Below are positions 25,694 to 35,757 of a stretch of DNA of 37,741 bases, piece after piece. Position 1 is the first letter of the stretch. Each line of letters begins with the position of its first letter. Below the pieces are notes generated by a model that was not told where the DNA came from, searched no databases, and saw only the letters and a list, made by a program, of their open reading frames with translations. The translations under genes were made by a program, and so were the position numbers. This DNA comes from Candidatus Liptonbacteria bacterium (GTDB lineage: Bacteria; Patescibacteriota; Minisyncoccia; UBA6257; Colwellbacteraceae): NCBI GenBank assembly GCA_019923695.1, contig JAHXGO010000002.1, positions 1 to 37,741 on the forward strand, read 5' to 3'.

Positions 25694-26893
25694 TTATTTT
25701 ATAATTTTAGTAATAATCCCAGCGCCAACGGTTTTTCCTCCTTCACGAATAGCAAATCTCTGTTGTTCTTCCATAGCTACCGGAACTATTAATTTAACAC
25801 TTATTTTAACAGTATCTCCTGGCATTGCCATTTCAATACCGCTTGGTAAAATCATTTCTCCGGTTACATCAGTTGTTCGGAAATAAAACTGGGGTTTATA
25901 TCCAGCAAAAATAGGAGTGTGACGGCCTCCTTCTTCTTTACTCAAAAGTAAAATTTCCGCTTCAAATTCAGTATGAGGAGTAATTGAACCAATAGCCGCA
26001 ATAACCTGACCTCTTTCAGCATCTTCTTTTTTAATGCCGCGAAGTAAAATTCCAACATTATCTCCAGCCTGACCTTCTTCAAGTAGTTTATTAAACATTT
26101 CAATACCAGTAACAATCGCTCTCTGAACTGGCCTTAAACCGACAATTTCTATTTCTTCATTAAGTTTAATTTTCCCTCTTTCGGCGCGGCCGGTGACAAC
26201 CGTCCCACGACCTTCAATTGAAAAAATATCTTCAATCGGCATAAGAAATGGTTTATCAATTTCTCGAGTCGGTTGAGGGATATTTTCATCAACTACATTA
26301 ATAAGTTCAAAAATAGGTTTAAGCGCCTCATCGTCAACAGATTTAGCTTCTAAGGCCTTCAAAGCTGACCCCTTAACTATAGAAATTTCATTTCCCGGAA
26401 AGCCATATTTTAATAACAACTCTCTAATTTCAGCTTCAACCAAACTAACAAGTTCAGGATCATCCACAATATCAACTTTATTTAAAAATACGACAATCGC
26501 TGGAACCCCAACTTGACGCGCAAGTAAAATATGTTCTCTAGTTTGAGGCATTGGTCCATCAGCCGCAGAAACTACTAAAATCGCTCCATCCATCTGGGCT
26601 GCGCCGGTAATCATATTTTTAATGTAATCAGCATGACCAGGAGCGTCAATATGAGCATAATGCCTTTTTTCCGATTCATACTCGGAATGATGAAGAGCAA
26701 TAGTAATTCCTCTTGCTCTCTCTTCTGGAGCATTATCGATTTGATCGACTGTTTCCTTTTTTTTAATATAGCCTTTTAAAAATAAGGCATTCATAATAGC
26801 TGCGGTAAGAGTAGTTTTGCCGTGATCAACATGACCGATTGTCCCAATATTGATGTGCGGCTTAACGCGTTCAAATTTTTCTTTTTCTGCCAT
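25694..26893 (-). CDS. tuf: Elongation factor Tu
   Basis: [60 protein letters not shown]. Confidence 0.98.
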   Translation of the reverse strand: MAEKEKFERVKPHINIGTIGHVDHGKTTLTAAIMNALFLKGYIKKKETVDQIDNAPEERARGITIALHHSEYESEKRHYAHIDAPGHADYIKNMITGAAQMDGAILVVSAADGPMPQTREHILLARQVGVPAIVVFLNKVDIVDDPELVSLVEAEIRELLLKYGFPGNEISIVKGSALKALEAKSVDDEALKPIFELINVVDENIPQPTREIDKPFLMPIEDIFSIEGRGTVVTGRAERGKIKLNEEIEIVGLRPVQRAIVTGIEMFNKLLEEGQAGDNVGILLRGIKKEDAERGQVIAAIGSITPHTEFEAEILLLSKEEGGRHTPIFAGYKPQFYFRTTDVTGEMILPSGIEMAMPGDTVKISVKLIVPVAMEEQQRFAIREGGKTVGAGIITKIIK

Positions 26894-27037
26894 AGTAATT
26901 TATTTAATCTATTTTTATTTTTTACCTTCTTATATTTTTTTATAAAAACTTAGGAAGGCGAATTTTTTATTAATTTCTTCGACTTTAAAATTATAATAAA
27001 TATTCCTCTAATGTCAATTCATTTTATTACAAAACAA

Positions 27038-29176
27038 CTATTTTTTACCTTCTATAATTGCCGACTCAACATTTTTTGGAACACGCTCATAATTAGAAAA
27101 CTCCATTGTAAAAACTCCTCTTCCTTGAGTCATTGAGCGCAAATGAGTCGCATAACCAAACATTTCAGATAAAGGAACCATTGAATCAATAACTTTAATA
27201 TTATCTCTGTCGCTAATAGAATCAATTCTCCCTCTTCTTGAAGAAAGGTTGCCAGCAACATCTCCCAAGAAATCAGACGGAATAATCACCTGAAGTTTCA
27301 TTATTGGTTCCAAAATAACAGGTTTGGCATTCTTTACCGCCTCTTGTAAGGCAATAGAAGCCGCGATTTTAAAAGCTATTTCAGAAGAATCAACATCATG
27401 AAAAGAACCATCATAAAGTGTAACTTCCATATCAATTAAAGGATAGCCGGCAACCATTCCTTTGCTCATTGATTCTTTAACGCCTTTTTCAACCGCGGAA
27501 ATAAATTCTTTTGGAATTACCCCTCCTTTAATCGCGTCAATAAAAATAAATCCTTTCCCACTTTCCAGAGGAACAACTTTTAACCAAACATGTCCATACT
27601 GACCTCGACCGCCAGACTGACGAATATATTTTCCTTCTGCCTTAGAAGTTTCTTGAATCGTTTCTTTATAAGCGACTTGCGGGCGTCCGACATTAGCGTC
27701 AACAACAAATTCTCTTCTCATTCTTTCAACCAAAACATCAAGATGTAATTCTCCCATACCGGAAATAATCGTATCCCCAGTCTCTAAATCTCCCGAAACT
27801 CTAAAAGTAGGATCTTCTTCCATAAGCCTTCTCAAAGCCAAGCCCATTTTTTCTTGGTCAGCTTTTGTTTTCGGAGAAATTCTTTGAGAAATAACCGGTT
27901 CTGGAAAAACGATTTTTTCTAAAATAATAGGATTTTCCACATCGCATAAAGTATCTCCTGTAGTCGTATCTTTAAGTCCGACTAAGGCGCAAATATCACC
28001 CGTATAAACTTCTTCCACTTCTTCTCTTTCATTAGCGTGCATTCTTAAAATTCTGCCCGCTCTTTCTTGATTCTCTTTTACGGCATTTAAAATATAACTG
28101 CCTCTTTTAAGGACGCCGCTGTAAACCCGAAAATAAGTAAGAGAACCGACAAAAGGATCAGCGGCAATTTTAAAAGCTAAAGCTGAAAATGGTTCACCGT
28201 CTTCAGGTCTCCTCTCGACTTCACTTTCGTTTTTCAAATTAATTCCTTTAACAGGAGGTAAATCAACAGGCGAAGGCAAATAATCTATTACCGCATCCAA
28301 AATCAACTGAACCCCTTTGTTTTTTAAAGCAGAACCGCAAAGAACTGGAACTAAATTATTATTTAGGGTCGCTTTTCTTAAAACTCTTTTTAAATCGTCT
28401 TCTCCAATTTCCTTTTTTTTGGACTGCCCTTCGGCCGCAGATTGTTCTTCGATCATAGTAAGATAATCATTAAGTAATTCCTCGTCATTCTCAACCACTT
28501 TTTCAACTAAGATAGAACGCATCTGAATTGCTTGTTCCATAAGTTTCTCCGGGATATCATAACTTACTATTTTTTCGCCATGTTCCCCCTCAAACCTGAA
28601 AGCTTTCATTTTTATAAGATCTATCACCCCTTCAAATTCCGATTCGTTTCCAATCGGCAATTGAATAGCAACAGCGTTTGGAGTCAACCGTTCAATAATT
28701 GATTTAAAACTTTTTTCAAAACTTGCCCCTATCCTGTCTATTTTATTAATAAAACAAATTCTCGGAACTTTATAATCATCGGCGTAACGCCAATTAGTTT
28801 CTGATTGTGGCTCAACTCCAGCTACTCCGTCAAAAACAACAACCGCTCCATCAAGAATTCTTAAAGAACGCTTAACCTCAACAGTAAAGTCAATATGACC
28901 CGGAGTATCAATAAGATTTATTCTGTGTTTATTTTCTTCGCCTTCTTCAATATAACTCGGGGCCCAAAAACAAGTGGTGGCAGCAGCAGTAATAGTAATC
29001 CCTCTTTCTCTTTCTTGTTCCATCCAATCCATAACCGCGGCCCCCTCATGAACTTCGCCTATTTTATAAGAAGTACCGGTATAAAAAAGAATTCTTTCAC
29101 TAACTGTTGTTTTACCAGCGTCAATGTGAGCGATTATACCTATATTTCTATATTTTTCTAACGGATATTTTCTCAT
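27038..29176 (-). CDS. fusA: Elongation factor G with repeat-derived insertion
   Basis: [47 protein letters not shown]. Confidence 0.98.
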   Translation of the reverse strand: MRKYPLEKYRNIGIIAHIDAGKTTVSERILFYTGTSYKIGEVHEGAAVMDWMEQERERGITITAAATTCFWAPSYIEEGEENKHRINLIDTPGHIDFTVEVKRSLRILDGAVVVFDGVAGVEPQSETNWRYADDYKVPRICFINKIDRIGASFEKSFKSIIERLTPNAVAIQLPIGNESEFEGVIDLIKMKAFRFEGEHGEKIVSYDIPEKLMEQAIQMRSILVEKVVENDEELLNDYLTMIEEQSAAEGQSKKKEIGEDDLKRVLRKATLNNNLVPVLCGSALKNKGVQLILDAVIDYLPSPVDLPPVKGINLKNESEVERRPEDGEPFSALAFKIAADPFVGSLTYFRVYSGVLKRGSYILNAVKENQERAGRILRMHANEREEVEEVYTGDICALVGLKDTTTGDTLCDVENPIILEKIVFPEPVISQRISPKTKADQEKMGLALRRLMEEDPTFRVSGDLETGDTIISGMGELHLDVLVERMRREFVVDANVGRPQVAYKETIQETSKAEGKYIRQSGGRGQYGHVWLKVVPLESGKGFIFIDAIKGGVIPKEFISAVEKGVKESMSKGMVAGYPLIDMEVTLYDGSFHDVDSSEIAFKIAASIALQEAVKNAKPVILEPIMKLQVIIPSDFLGDVAGNLSSRRGRIDSISDRDNIKVIDSMVPLSEMFGYATHLRSMTQGRGVFTMEFSNYERVPKNVESAIIEGKK
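28421..28456 (-). repeat. Two tandem 18-bp units inside fusA
   Basis: Minus strand ATGATCGAAGAACAATCT GCGGCCGAAGGGCAGTCC encodes [12 protein letters not shown]. Confidence 0.8.
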
Positions 29177-29266
29177 AATTAAAAAATAAAATTCAAATAT
29201 TTTACCATGCTCTTTTGAATATTCACTAAAATAACAAAATAAAAAAACTATAACTCAAAATTAAAG

Positions 29267-29310
29267 AGATTATCTTTTGGCCAGAGGTTGTCCCTTTACC
29301 CTTTGACCAG
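29267..29310 (-). repeat. 18-bp-family units immediately downstream of rpsG
   Basis: Minus strand CTGGTCAAAGGGTAAAGGGACAACCT (unit with 7-9 nt internal duplication) then CTGGCCAAAAGATAATCT. Confidence 0.75.
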
Positions 29311-29318
29311 AGGAAAAC

Positions 29319-29783
29319 CTACCATGAAAAATGACCAAAAACGCGATTAGATTCAGCCATCCGGTGAATATCCTGCTTTTTTTTAATAGCAGCTCCTTCG
29401 TTTTTAGAAGCTTGTAAAAGTTCTTCGACCAATTTTTCAGTTATTCCCTTGCCCTTTTTTGACCGAGCAGATTCAATAATCCATTTGCAAGCAAGCATAA
29501 ATTTTCTTTCAGGCCGAACCTCTCTGGGAACCTGATAATTGGCTCCTCCAATTCTCTTTGAAGCCACTTCAACAAGCGGCATAGCATTTTGAACCGCTTT
29601 TTCAAAAATCTCAATAGGATTATGTTTCTCCTTTTCCAAAACTTTAAAAGCCAAATAAAGGTTTTTTTCCGCAATAGATTTTTTCCCGTCAATCATCAAA
29701 TAATTAATAAACCTACTAACAGCTATATTATTATAAAGCGCGTCTGGTTTGCGTTCTCTTTTATAATTTCTTTTTTTTCTCAT
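29319..29783 (-). CDS. rpsG: 30S ribosomal protein S7
   Basis: VSRFINYLMIDGKKSIAEKN..GGANYQVPREVRPERK..MAESNRVFGHFSW. Confidence 0.97.
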   Translation of the reverse strand: MRKKRNYKRERKPDALYNNIAVSRFINYLMIDGKKSIAEKNLYLAFKVLEKEKHNPIEIFEKAVQNAMPLVEVASKRIGGANYQVPREVRPERKFMLACKWIIESARSKKGKGITEKLVEELLQASKNEGAAIKKKQDIHRMAESNRVFGHFSW

Positions 29784-29832
29784 AAGGAATAATAATAAAA
29801 TTTTATAATTTTAATATATTGAATCTAAACTA

Positions 29833-30255
29833 TTATCGAGACTCTTTTTTTGGCGCTTTCGCCCCATATTTACTTCTTTGTTGACGACGATTAGAAACAC
29901 CTTCAGTATCTAAAATACCACGAACAACATGATATCTAACTCCCGGCAAATCTTTAACCCTGCCGCCACGAATTAAAACAACTGAATGTTCTTGAAGATT
30001 GTGTCCTTCTCCGGGAATATAAGCGGTAACCTCCATACCATTAGTTAAACGAAGACGGCAAACTTTTCTTAAAGCAGAGTTTGGTTTTTTTGGAGTAACC
30101 GTAAAAACTTTTAAACATACCCCTCTTTTAAAAGAAGAATAAGACTTAACGGGTTTATTTCTCAAAACATTAAAATATCGTCCAAGAGCTGGAGTTTTTG
30201 TTTTTTTAGTTATTTTCCGTCTACCTCTTTTTACCAATTGATTAATCGTAGGCAT
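29833..30255 (-). CDS. rpsL: 30S ribosomal protein S12
   Basis: [74 protein letters not shown]. Confidence 0.98.
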   Translation of the reverse strand: MPTINQLVKRGRRKITKKTKTPALGRYFNVLRNKPVKSYSSFKRGVCLKVFTVTPKKPNSALRKVCRLRLTNGMEVTAYIPGEGHNLQEHSVVLIRGGRVKDLPGVRYHVVRGILDTEGVSNRRQQRSKYGAKAPKKESR

Positions 30256-30342
30256 ATTTATTAATATAAAAGAAAAATAATGTTTGTGTCAATCCTGAAA
30301 AGTCTAATAGGCTTTTACTTTATCAAAAACTTCTTTAAGAAA

Positions 30343-30963
30343 TCAATAAAACAACGACCCAGTGATTATTCTGAAAATAATATTAGCTAAAGGCCCTAAG
30401 ATAAACATTGCGGCTAAAAACGCAAATAAAATTCCAAAAATTCCCAATCTTTCTGAAATCTGCCTAAAAAATTTAGGAAACAAATCTTCAAATATTTTTG
30501 AGCCATCAAGCGGAGGAAGGGGCAATAAATTAAATAAAGCCAAAAAAATATTTATATAAATAACAAATCCCCAAAAATCCCAAAACCCAGCTGGCGCATA
30601 AATACTTGGTTCTAAAAATCTTAAAATTAATCCAAAAAAAACCGCAATTATCAAATTAGTTAAAGGCCCGGCAGCCGCCACTTTTAAAGAGCCGTATCTT
30701 TGATCTTTTAAAGCATAAGGATTATAAGGCACCGGCTTAGCCCAACCAATAAAAACTCCAGAATAAAAAAGCAAAAAAAGAGGGACAATTACCGTTCCTA
30801 ATGGGTCTAAATGCGCTAAAGGATTAAGAGTTAAACGGCCTTCTCTTTTAGCGGTGTCATCTCCTAAGGCATAAGCTGCCCAAGCATGAGCATATTCATG
30901 AAAAATAGCTGACGCAACAATTACCGCATATATTAATAATTTAATCACATTAGGATCGTTCAT
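30343..30963 (-). CDS. Site-2 protease family (M50) membrane metalloprotease
   Basis: HEYAHAWAAYALGD and NLLPLPPLDGSKIFEDL motifs in a multi-TM protein. Confidence 0.92.
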   Translation of the reverse strand: MNDPNVIKLLIYAVIVASAIFHEYAHAWAAYALGDDTAKREGRLTLNPLAHLDPLGTVIVPLFLLFYSGVFIGWAKPVPYNPYALKDQRYGSLKVAAAGPLTNLIIAVFFGLILRFLEPSIYAPAGFWDFWGFVIYINIFLALFNLLPLPPLDGSKIFEDLFPKFFRQISERLGIFGILFAFLAAMFILGPLANIIFRIITGSLFY

Positions 30964-31160
30964 TAAAATATTATATCAGAGTTTTGTTTTGTCGTAAAAT
31001 AAAGTTTTTATAGATTAGATGACACATTACTTAATATATTGAATTTAAAGCTCTCCATAGTGAACTATTTAATTCAATATAATCACAACTTTTGATGATT
31101 CAAAAAATCTTTATTATTTAGCCAAGCGTTAGTTAAAATGAAAATAATAAAACTTATCAA

Positions 31161-31862
31161 CTAAATTCTAAGTTCTCTTAAAATTAGAATAGGAGTCTGA
31201 CAATTAGATTGAGTGGCTGGATTATCTTTTAAAATTTCCAGCATTAATTTTTCCTTACCTATTAAATCCCGACTTTTTCCTAAAATGTTCCCCCCTAAAT
31301 CATTGACATCAGCCACCAGAAAAAAAAATCCATATTTTTCTTTGAAGTTTTGACAAAGATTGTCGCAATTTTTTAAACCGAGAATACCCATCTCACCATA
31401 TTGGGGAAATATTTTGTCATAAAAACCATCAATTTGAGAAATCTGATGGCCAGCCACCCAATAAAAAACACCATAAATTTTAAAAACTTTACAGACCCCA
31501 GCCAAAATTGAAGCCAATAAAATTCTTGGCAAACCAGCCAAATTAATGGCTAACTGCATTTTTAAAGGATTGCCAACCGAAAAACCGGCTGTTGTCTTTT
31601 TAACAAACCCTGAAAGAAAAGAAGCCCAAAAACCTATTTTTAAATCTTTTTTATAAACAACTTTTCCTTCTAAGATTGAAATAATTTTTTGACCCAAAAC
31701 CACAATATCCCCTTTTTCTAAATAGGCCAAAACATAATTTTCTAAAATTTCTGCCAAAGAATCTTTTTCGCTAATAAAATGTGTTTTTATTGGATAGCGA
31801 GCCCACCTTTGGCCCGAAACTTCAATTATTAGTTTTTTACCAGGATTAGGTTGAAACTCCAT
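31161..31862 (-). CDS. F420-0:gamma-glutamyl ligase (CofE)-like family protein
   Basis: YLEKGDIVVLGQKIISILEGKVV, N-terminal IIEVSGQRWARYPIKTHFI, LLVADVNDLGGNILG. Confidence 0.65.
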   Translation of the reverse strand: MEFQPNPGKKLIIEVSGQRWARYPIKTHFISEKDSLAEILENYVLAYLEKGDIVVLGQKIISILEGKVVYKKDLKIGFWASFLSGFVKKTTAGFSVGNPLKMQLAINLAGLPRILLASILAGVCKVFKIYGVFYWVAGHQISQIDGFYDKIFPQYGEMGILGLKNCDNLCQNFKEKYGFFFLVADVNDLGGNILGKSRDLIGKEKLMLEILKDNPATQSNCQTPILILRELRI

Positions 31863-32356
31863 TAATTTTATTTTAATCTTTTTAAGCTAAAATTAAAAAT
31901 CTATACATAAGTCCATAATATTCTGGAAAACCCAAAATTTTTTATTAAATATTATATCAAACTTTGATTGTTTAAAAAAAAGCGTGTATAAGGCTAACCA
32001 AACTTATGTCTCTAAAACCATTTAAATTATTAATCTTACAACGATATTATAAAATGGTTTATTGAATCTTCCTTACGAAGTTCAATTTTACAAGAAATAA
32101 AAAATAATGTAAAATTCAAAAATCAAAAATTTCTTTCGTTAGTTTTCAATTTTCAATTTTCAATAAATTTTACAATTTTATAATTTCCAAACTTACGGTT
32201 ATTCTTATAAAGTTAAACTTCAATAGACTTCTCCAAAAAATCACTAATTTGTTAAGAAATAAAAATGTTTAGAAATTGGAAATTCGAATTATCAAGATAT
32301 ATCTTATTGTAAAACTCTATAAAACTAAAGTTCTAAAGAATACAATATATTTATAA

Positions 32357-32530
32357 CATTATCTGTAAGAATCTCGAGTGTTATTTACACTTTTAATTTT
32401 ATATTCAAGGACAGGTTGTCTTGAAGAACATCTTACAGATGCGTTTTTGCCGCTGGAGCAAAAATATTCTGGTTCTGAAAGACAATCTGTCCGAAAATGT
32501 AAACAACATTATGAAATTTTACAGATTATG
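32357..32530. repeat. Fold-back element copy 2
   Basis: CATTATCTGTAAGAATCTCGAG...GGACAGGTTGTCTTGAAGAACATCTTACAGATGCG...AAGACAATCTGTCCGAAAATGTAAACAACATTATGAAATTTTACAGATTATG; homologous to 4381-4561. Confidence 0.8.
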
Positions 32531-32535
32531 TAATC

Positions 32536-32574
32536 AATAAAAAATCCCTCCTTTTTTAATACGGGAGGGATTTT
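32536..32574 (-). terminator. Rho-independent terminator on the minus strand
   Basis: Minus strand AAAATCCCTCC..GGAGGGATTTTTTATT: 11-bp stem and T-tract. Confidence 0.8.
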
Positions 32575-32595
32575 GGTTAAGCAATAAAAAGAATT

Positions 32596-32634
32596 TTATT
32601 TCTTTTTTTTCTTAGCCACTTTCTTTTTTGCCAT
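32596..32634 (-). CDS. Micro-ORF, Lys-rich 12-aa peptide (MAKKKVAKKKKK)
   Basis: ATG GCA AAA AAG AAA GTG GCT AAG AAA AAA AAG AAA TAA followed by a strong terminator. Confidence 0.4.
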   Translation of the reverse strand: MAKKKVAKKKKK

Positions 32635-32964
32635 AAAAAGTTTTTTATATATAGTGAGGCTAATAAAAGTTGCCGACCATTCAATTCCATTAGCTCTTGT
32701 TTAATTTTAGAACAAATAACTTTTAAAAAAAATGTGGATAACTTCTATTGATCTTAAAACTTTAATTTATCAATTAATAAAGTAAAAATTTTTGTTAAAA
32801 TAATGATGTCCTGCCTTTTTTCTTCTATACTAACTTTGTTTTAGATAAAAAACGAAGGCTCAATAACAACAAAATAAATTTTTTAGAAAAGATAAAATTT
32901 TAATTTTTATAACTAAAGCTCCTTAATTTTTAATTAAGATTTTCGGAAGTTTTTCACTGAAGTT

Positions 32965-33915
32965 TTAAGACAAAATTTGGATTTCTTCTTCCAGTTTAAT
33001 GTCAAACTGTTTTAAAACCTCTGATTTAACAAGGTTGATCAAATAAATGACATCATTAGAAGAAGCGTTATCAATATTAACAATAAAATTTGAATGTTTG
33101 TCGGAAATCATCGCGCCACCTTGACAGACTCCCTTAAGCCCAGCCTTATGTATAAGATAAGCGGCAGGAATAACTGGGAAAGGATCAGTTTTAATTACTT
33201 CGGCGAATAATTTTCGTTGATCCAAAGGAACTTTTTCAATCGCAACATTTTTAAAAACGCTTCCGGCGTTTGGATATTCCAAGGGTTGTTTTTCTAAACG
33301 ATAAGAAAAATTTTTTTCGATTTCTTTTTTCATAAGCTCTTTATCAGCCGAAGTAAAGGATAAAGCCGCCTTTAAAATAATTTCATTATCGTTAGTTTTA
33401 AAAATACTTGAACGATAGTTAAACTCGCAATCTTTATTTTTTCTTATAACAAAATTATCAGGATTTTTTATTTCAAGACTTAAAACCTCATAAACCGATC
33501 CTTTTATTTCTTTTCCGAAGGCGCCAGCATTCCCTCTTATAGCCCCGCCTAATGTTCCGGGCAAACCAGCTGCCCACTCTAAACCGGACAAGCTTCTTTC
33601 CTGCGAATAATTAACCAAGTTATTCATTAAAACGCCAGCGCCTGCTTCAATTAAATAATCGTCAATTAAATTTATAAAATCAAAATTTATTTTCAAAACC
33701 AAACCATTAAATCCCTCATCGCTAAATAAAACATTTGTCCCGCCGCCTAAAATAAAAATCTTTAAGTCTTTGTTTTCAGAAAAAAGTTTTTTAAATGTTT
33801 TAAAAACTTCTTTTATATCCTTAATATCAGAAACCTCGAAAAAAAAACGCGCCGGACCACCAATGCGATAATGAGAATAATCTTTTAATAAGATATTTGT
33901 TTTAAAATTAATCAT
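32965..33915 (-). CDS. murB: UDP-N-acetylenolpyruvoylglucosamine reductase
   Basis: KDYSHYRIGGPARFFFEV..LGGGTNVLFSDEGFNGLVLK..AAGLPGTLGGAIRGNAGAFG..YPNAGSVFKN. Confidence 0.95.
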   Translation of the reverse strand: MINFKTNILLKDYSHYRIGGPARFFFEVSDIKDIKEVFKTFKKLFSENKDLKIFILGGGTNVLFSDEGFNGLVLKINFDFINLIDDYLIEAGAGVLMNNLVNYSQERSLSGLEWAAGLPGTLGGAIRGNAGAFGKEIKGSVYEVLSLEIKNPDNFVIRKNKDCEFNYRSSIFKTNDNEIILKAALSFTSADKELMKKEIEKNFSYRLEKQPLEYPNAGSVFKNVAIEKVPLDQRKLFAEVIKTDPFPVIPAAYLIHKAGLKGVCQGGAMISDKHSNFIVNIDNASSNDVIYLINLVKSEVLKQFDIKLEEEIQILS

Positions 33916-33954
33916 TAAGGTTGACGAAAATTCAACTTAGAAATAAATAATGCT

Positions 33955-34104
33955 TTATTTTTTGGTTTTAATATCATTATTCCTTAAATTAAATTTGTAT
34001 ATTTTAAATACTTTATTCCGAAGCCTATAAATAAAATTATTAAAAACAAAAAAAACAAAATAGAAGAAAATTATTACTAAAATCGCGATTAATATATTAA
34101 ACAT
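33955..34104 (-). CDS. Small single-TM protein (49 aa), unannotated
   Basis: MFNILIAILVIIFFYFVFFVFNNFIYRLRNKVFKIYKFNLRNNDIKTKK; one hydrophobic span plus basic tail. Confidence 0.45.
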   Translation of the reverse strand: MFNILIAILVIIFFYFVFFVFNNFIYRLRNKVFKIYKFNLRNNDIKTKK

Positions 34105-34275
34105 AATTCTATTTTTTAGCAAAACGAAACTTCAATATAATGCTAAAATCTAATTTTACAAGAAAACTATATCAAATAACTGTCGATGATGAAATACCCC
34201 CTGCTTAAAAAGAATAAGAAAAAAACTCAACCCCCTTGTCCTATTTAAAAATAAATTTTTAACAGAATCAAAAAA

Positions 34276-35076
34276 TTAATGATGGTTATTACTATTACGG
34301 CCCAGTCTTTTTAATAATTCGCCGGCTGCTCTTAATTCAGCTTCTTGCTTTGATTCCCCTAATCCCTCGGCTTTTATCTCATTATCAAAATAAACTCCAA
34401 CTTTAAAAATCTTTTCATGATCAGACCCCATTTCGTCCAAAACTTTATAAGTCGGAGTAATTTTATATTCGCTTTGAATAATTTCCTGAAGCAAGCTTTT
34501 AGCGTCTTTATAAAGACCTTTTTCTTCTATCTCCGGAAGGTATAAAATAAGAAAGCTATCAACAAAATATTGAGCCTTTTCATATCCCTGGTCAAGATAA
34601 ATCGCGCCAATTAACGCTTCAAAAGCATTTGCCAATATTGTTTCAAACGAACGATTATTCATTTGAACCTCTCCCTTAGAAAGTAAAATATAATCTTTTA
34701 AAGAAAGACTTTCCGAAGCCTTAAAAAGCATTTTTGAATTCACTAAAGACGCCCTTAAAAGAGTAAGTTTCCCCTCTTCAAGTTGAGGATATTTTTCAAA
34801 AAGATAGCGGGTGACAATAAGCTCTAATACAGCATCGCCCAAAAATTCTAACCGTTCATTATGAGGAAGTTTCCAAAAAAAGTTTTCATTCAAATACGAA
34901 CGATGAGTCAGTGCTTCTTTTAATAAGTCTTTATTATTAAAATTTGTTCCTATTTTTTTTTCTAAAACTGATAAATCCATAAACTGTCCGTTGACCAAAG
35001 GTTGTCCATTAGTCAAAAGTTTTCCATTAGCTAAAGGTTTTGTTTTTTTATTTGATAATTTAATTTTAATTTTCAT
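34276..35076 (-). CDS. rnc: Ribonuclease III with repeat-derived N-terminal extension
   Basis: [46 protein letters not shown]; dsRBD at the C-terminus. Confidence 0.95.
   Translation of the reverse strand: MKIKIKLSNKKTKPLANGKLLTNGQPLVNGQFMDLSVLEKKIGTNFNNKDLLKEALTHRSYLNENFFWKLPHNERLEFLGDAVLELIVTRYLFEKYPQLEEGKLTLLRASLVNSKMLFKASESLSLKDYILLSKGEVQMNNRSFETILANAFEALIGAIYLDQGYEKAQYFVDSFLILYLPEIEEKGLYKDAKSLLQEIIQSEYKITPTYKVLDEMGSDHEKIFKVGVYFDNEIKAEGLGESKQEAELRAAGELLKRLGRNSNNHH
34981..35034 (-). repeat. Three tandem 18-bp units in the 5' part of rnc
   Basis: Minus strand TTAGCTAATGGAAAACTT TTGACTAATGGACAACCT TTGGTCAACGGACAGTTT encodes [18 protein letters not shown]. Confidence 0.93.
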
Positions 35077-35566
35077 TTTTTACTTTTCTGTTTTTTTCAA
35101 TTGTTTTTTTTGGTATTTCGTTTTTATCAGGCTCTCCAATTTCCCGATAAACAGTCCCTAAAACGCCATTGATAAATTTTCCGGCATTAGCGCTGCCATA
35201 AGCCTTTGCCAGTTCAATCGCTTCATCAATAGCAACCCGAGGAGGAACTTCCTGTTTATCAGCAAAAAGAAGCTCGTATAAACCTATGCGTAAAATATTT
35301 CGGTCAATCAAAGAAACTTGTTCAAGGGGCCACCCTGGCGCCGCCTTTTTAATAATTTCATCAAGCTCCCTTTGTTTATTTAAAACGCCATTAATAATCT
35401 TAAAAACAAAGTCTTTGCCATCTAAATCAGGGCCAAACTCTTCAATATTTCGATTAACAATTAAATTGATATCACCAAGATGACCGTTAAAATGTTTTTC
35501 AAACATAAAGTCCCATTCATACAAAGACTGTAAAGCAATAGAACGGCTTAATTGGCGACTAGACAT
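35066..35566 (-). CDS. nusB: Transcription antitermination protein NusB
   Basis: [63 protein letters not shown]. Confidence 0.95.
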   Translation of the reverse strand: MSSRQLSRSIALQSLYEWDFMFEKHFNGHLGDINLIVNRNIEEFGPDLDGKDFVFKIINGVLNKQRELDEIIKKAAPGWPLEQVSLIDRNILRIGLYELLFADKQEVPPRVAIDEAIELAKAYGSANAGKFINGVLGTVYREIGEPDKNEIPKKTIEKNRKVKNEN

Positions 35567-35579
35567 TTTTAAAGATTAT

Positions 35580-35757
35580 ATAAAACTTGATATAGCGAAC
35601 TTCGGACTCAATATATTAAGCGGCATACCGCTTGCTATGGCAAATCATAAATTTAATATATTAAACTGACTATTCACTATAGTAAACCTTGAATTCAATA
35701 TAGCAAAATAAAATTTAACGCATTGAGCTTTATTCAATATATCAAGTTTTGTAAAAT
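35580..35757. repeat. Cluster of AT-rich TATAGYGAAY / RTTSAATATATYAA dyads
   Basis: cttgatatagcgaac..ctcaatatattaagcggcataccgcttgc..tatattaaactgactattcactatag..ttgaattcaatatagc..attcaatatatcaag. Confidence 0.55.

Noticed and set aside
29441-29692. 83-aa ORF inside rpsG
   Set aside because: Alternate-frame shadow of rpsG.
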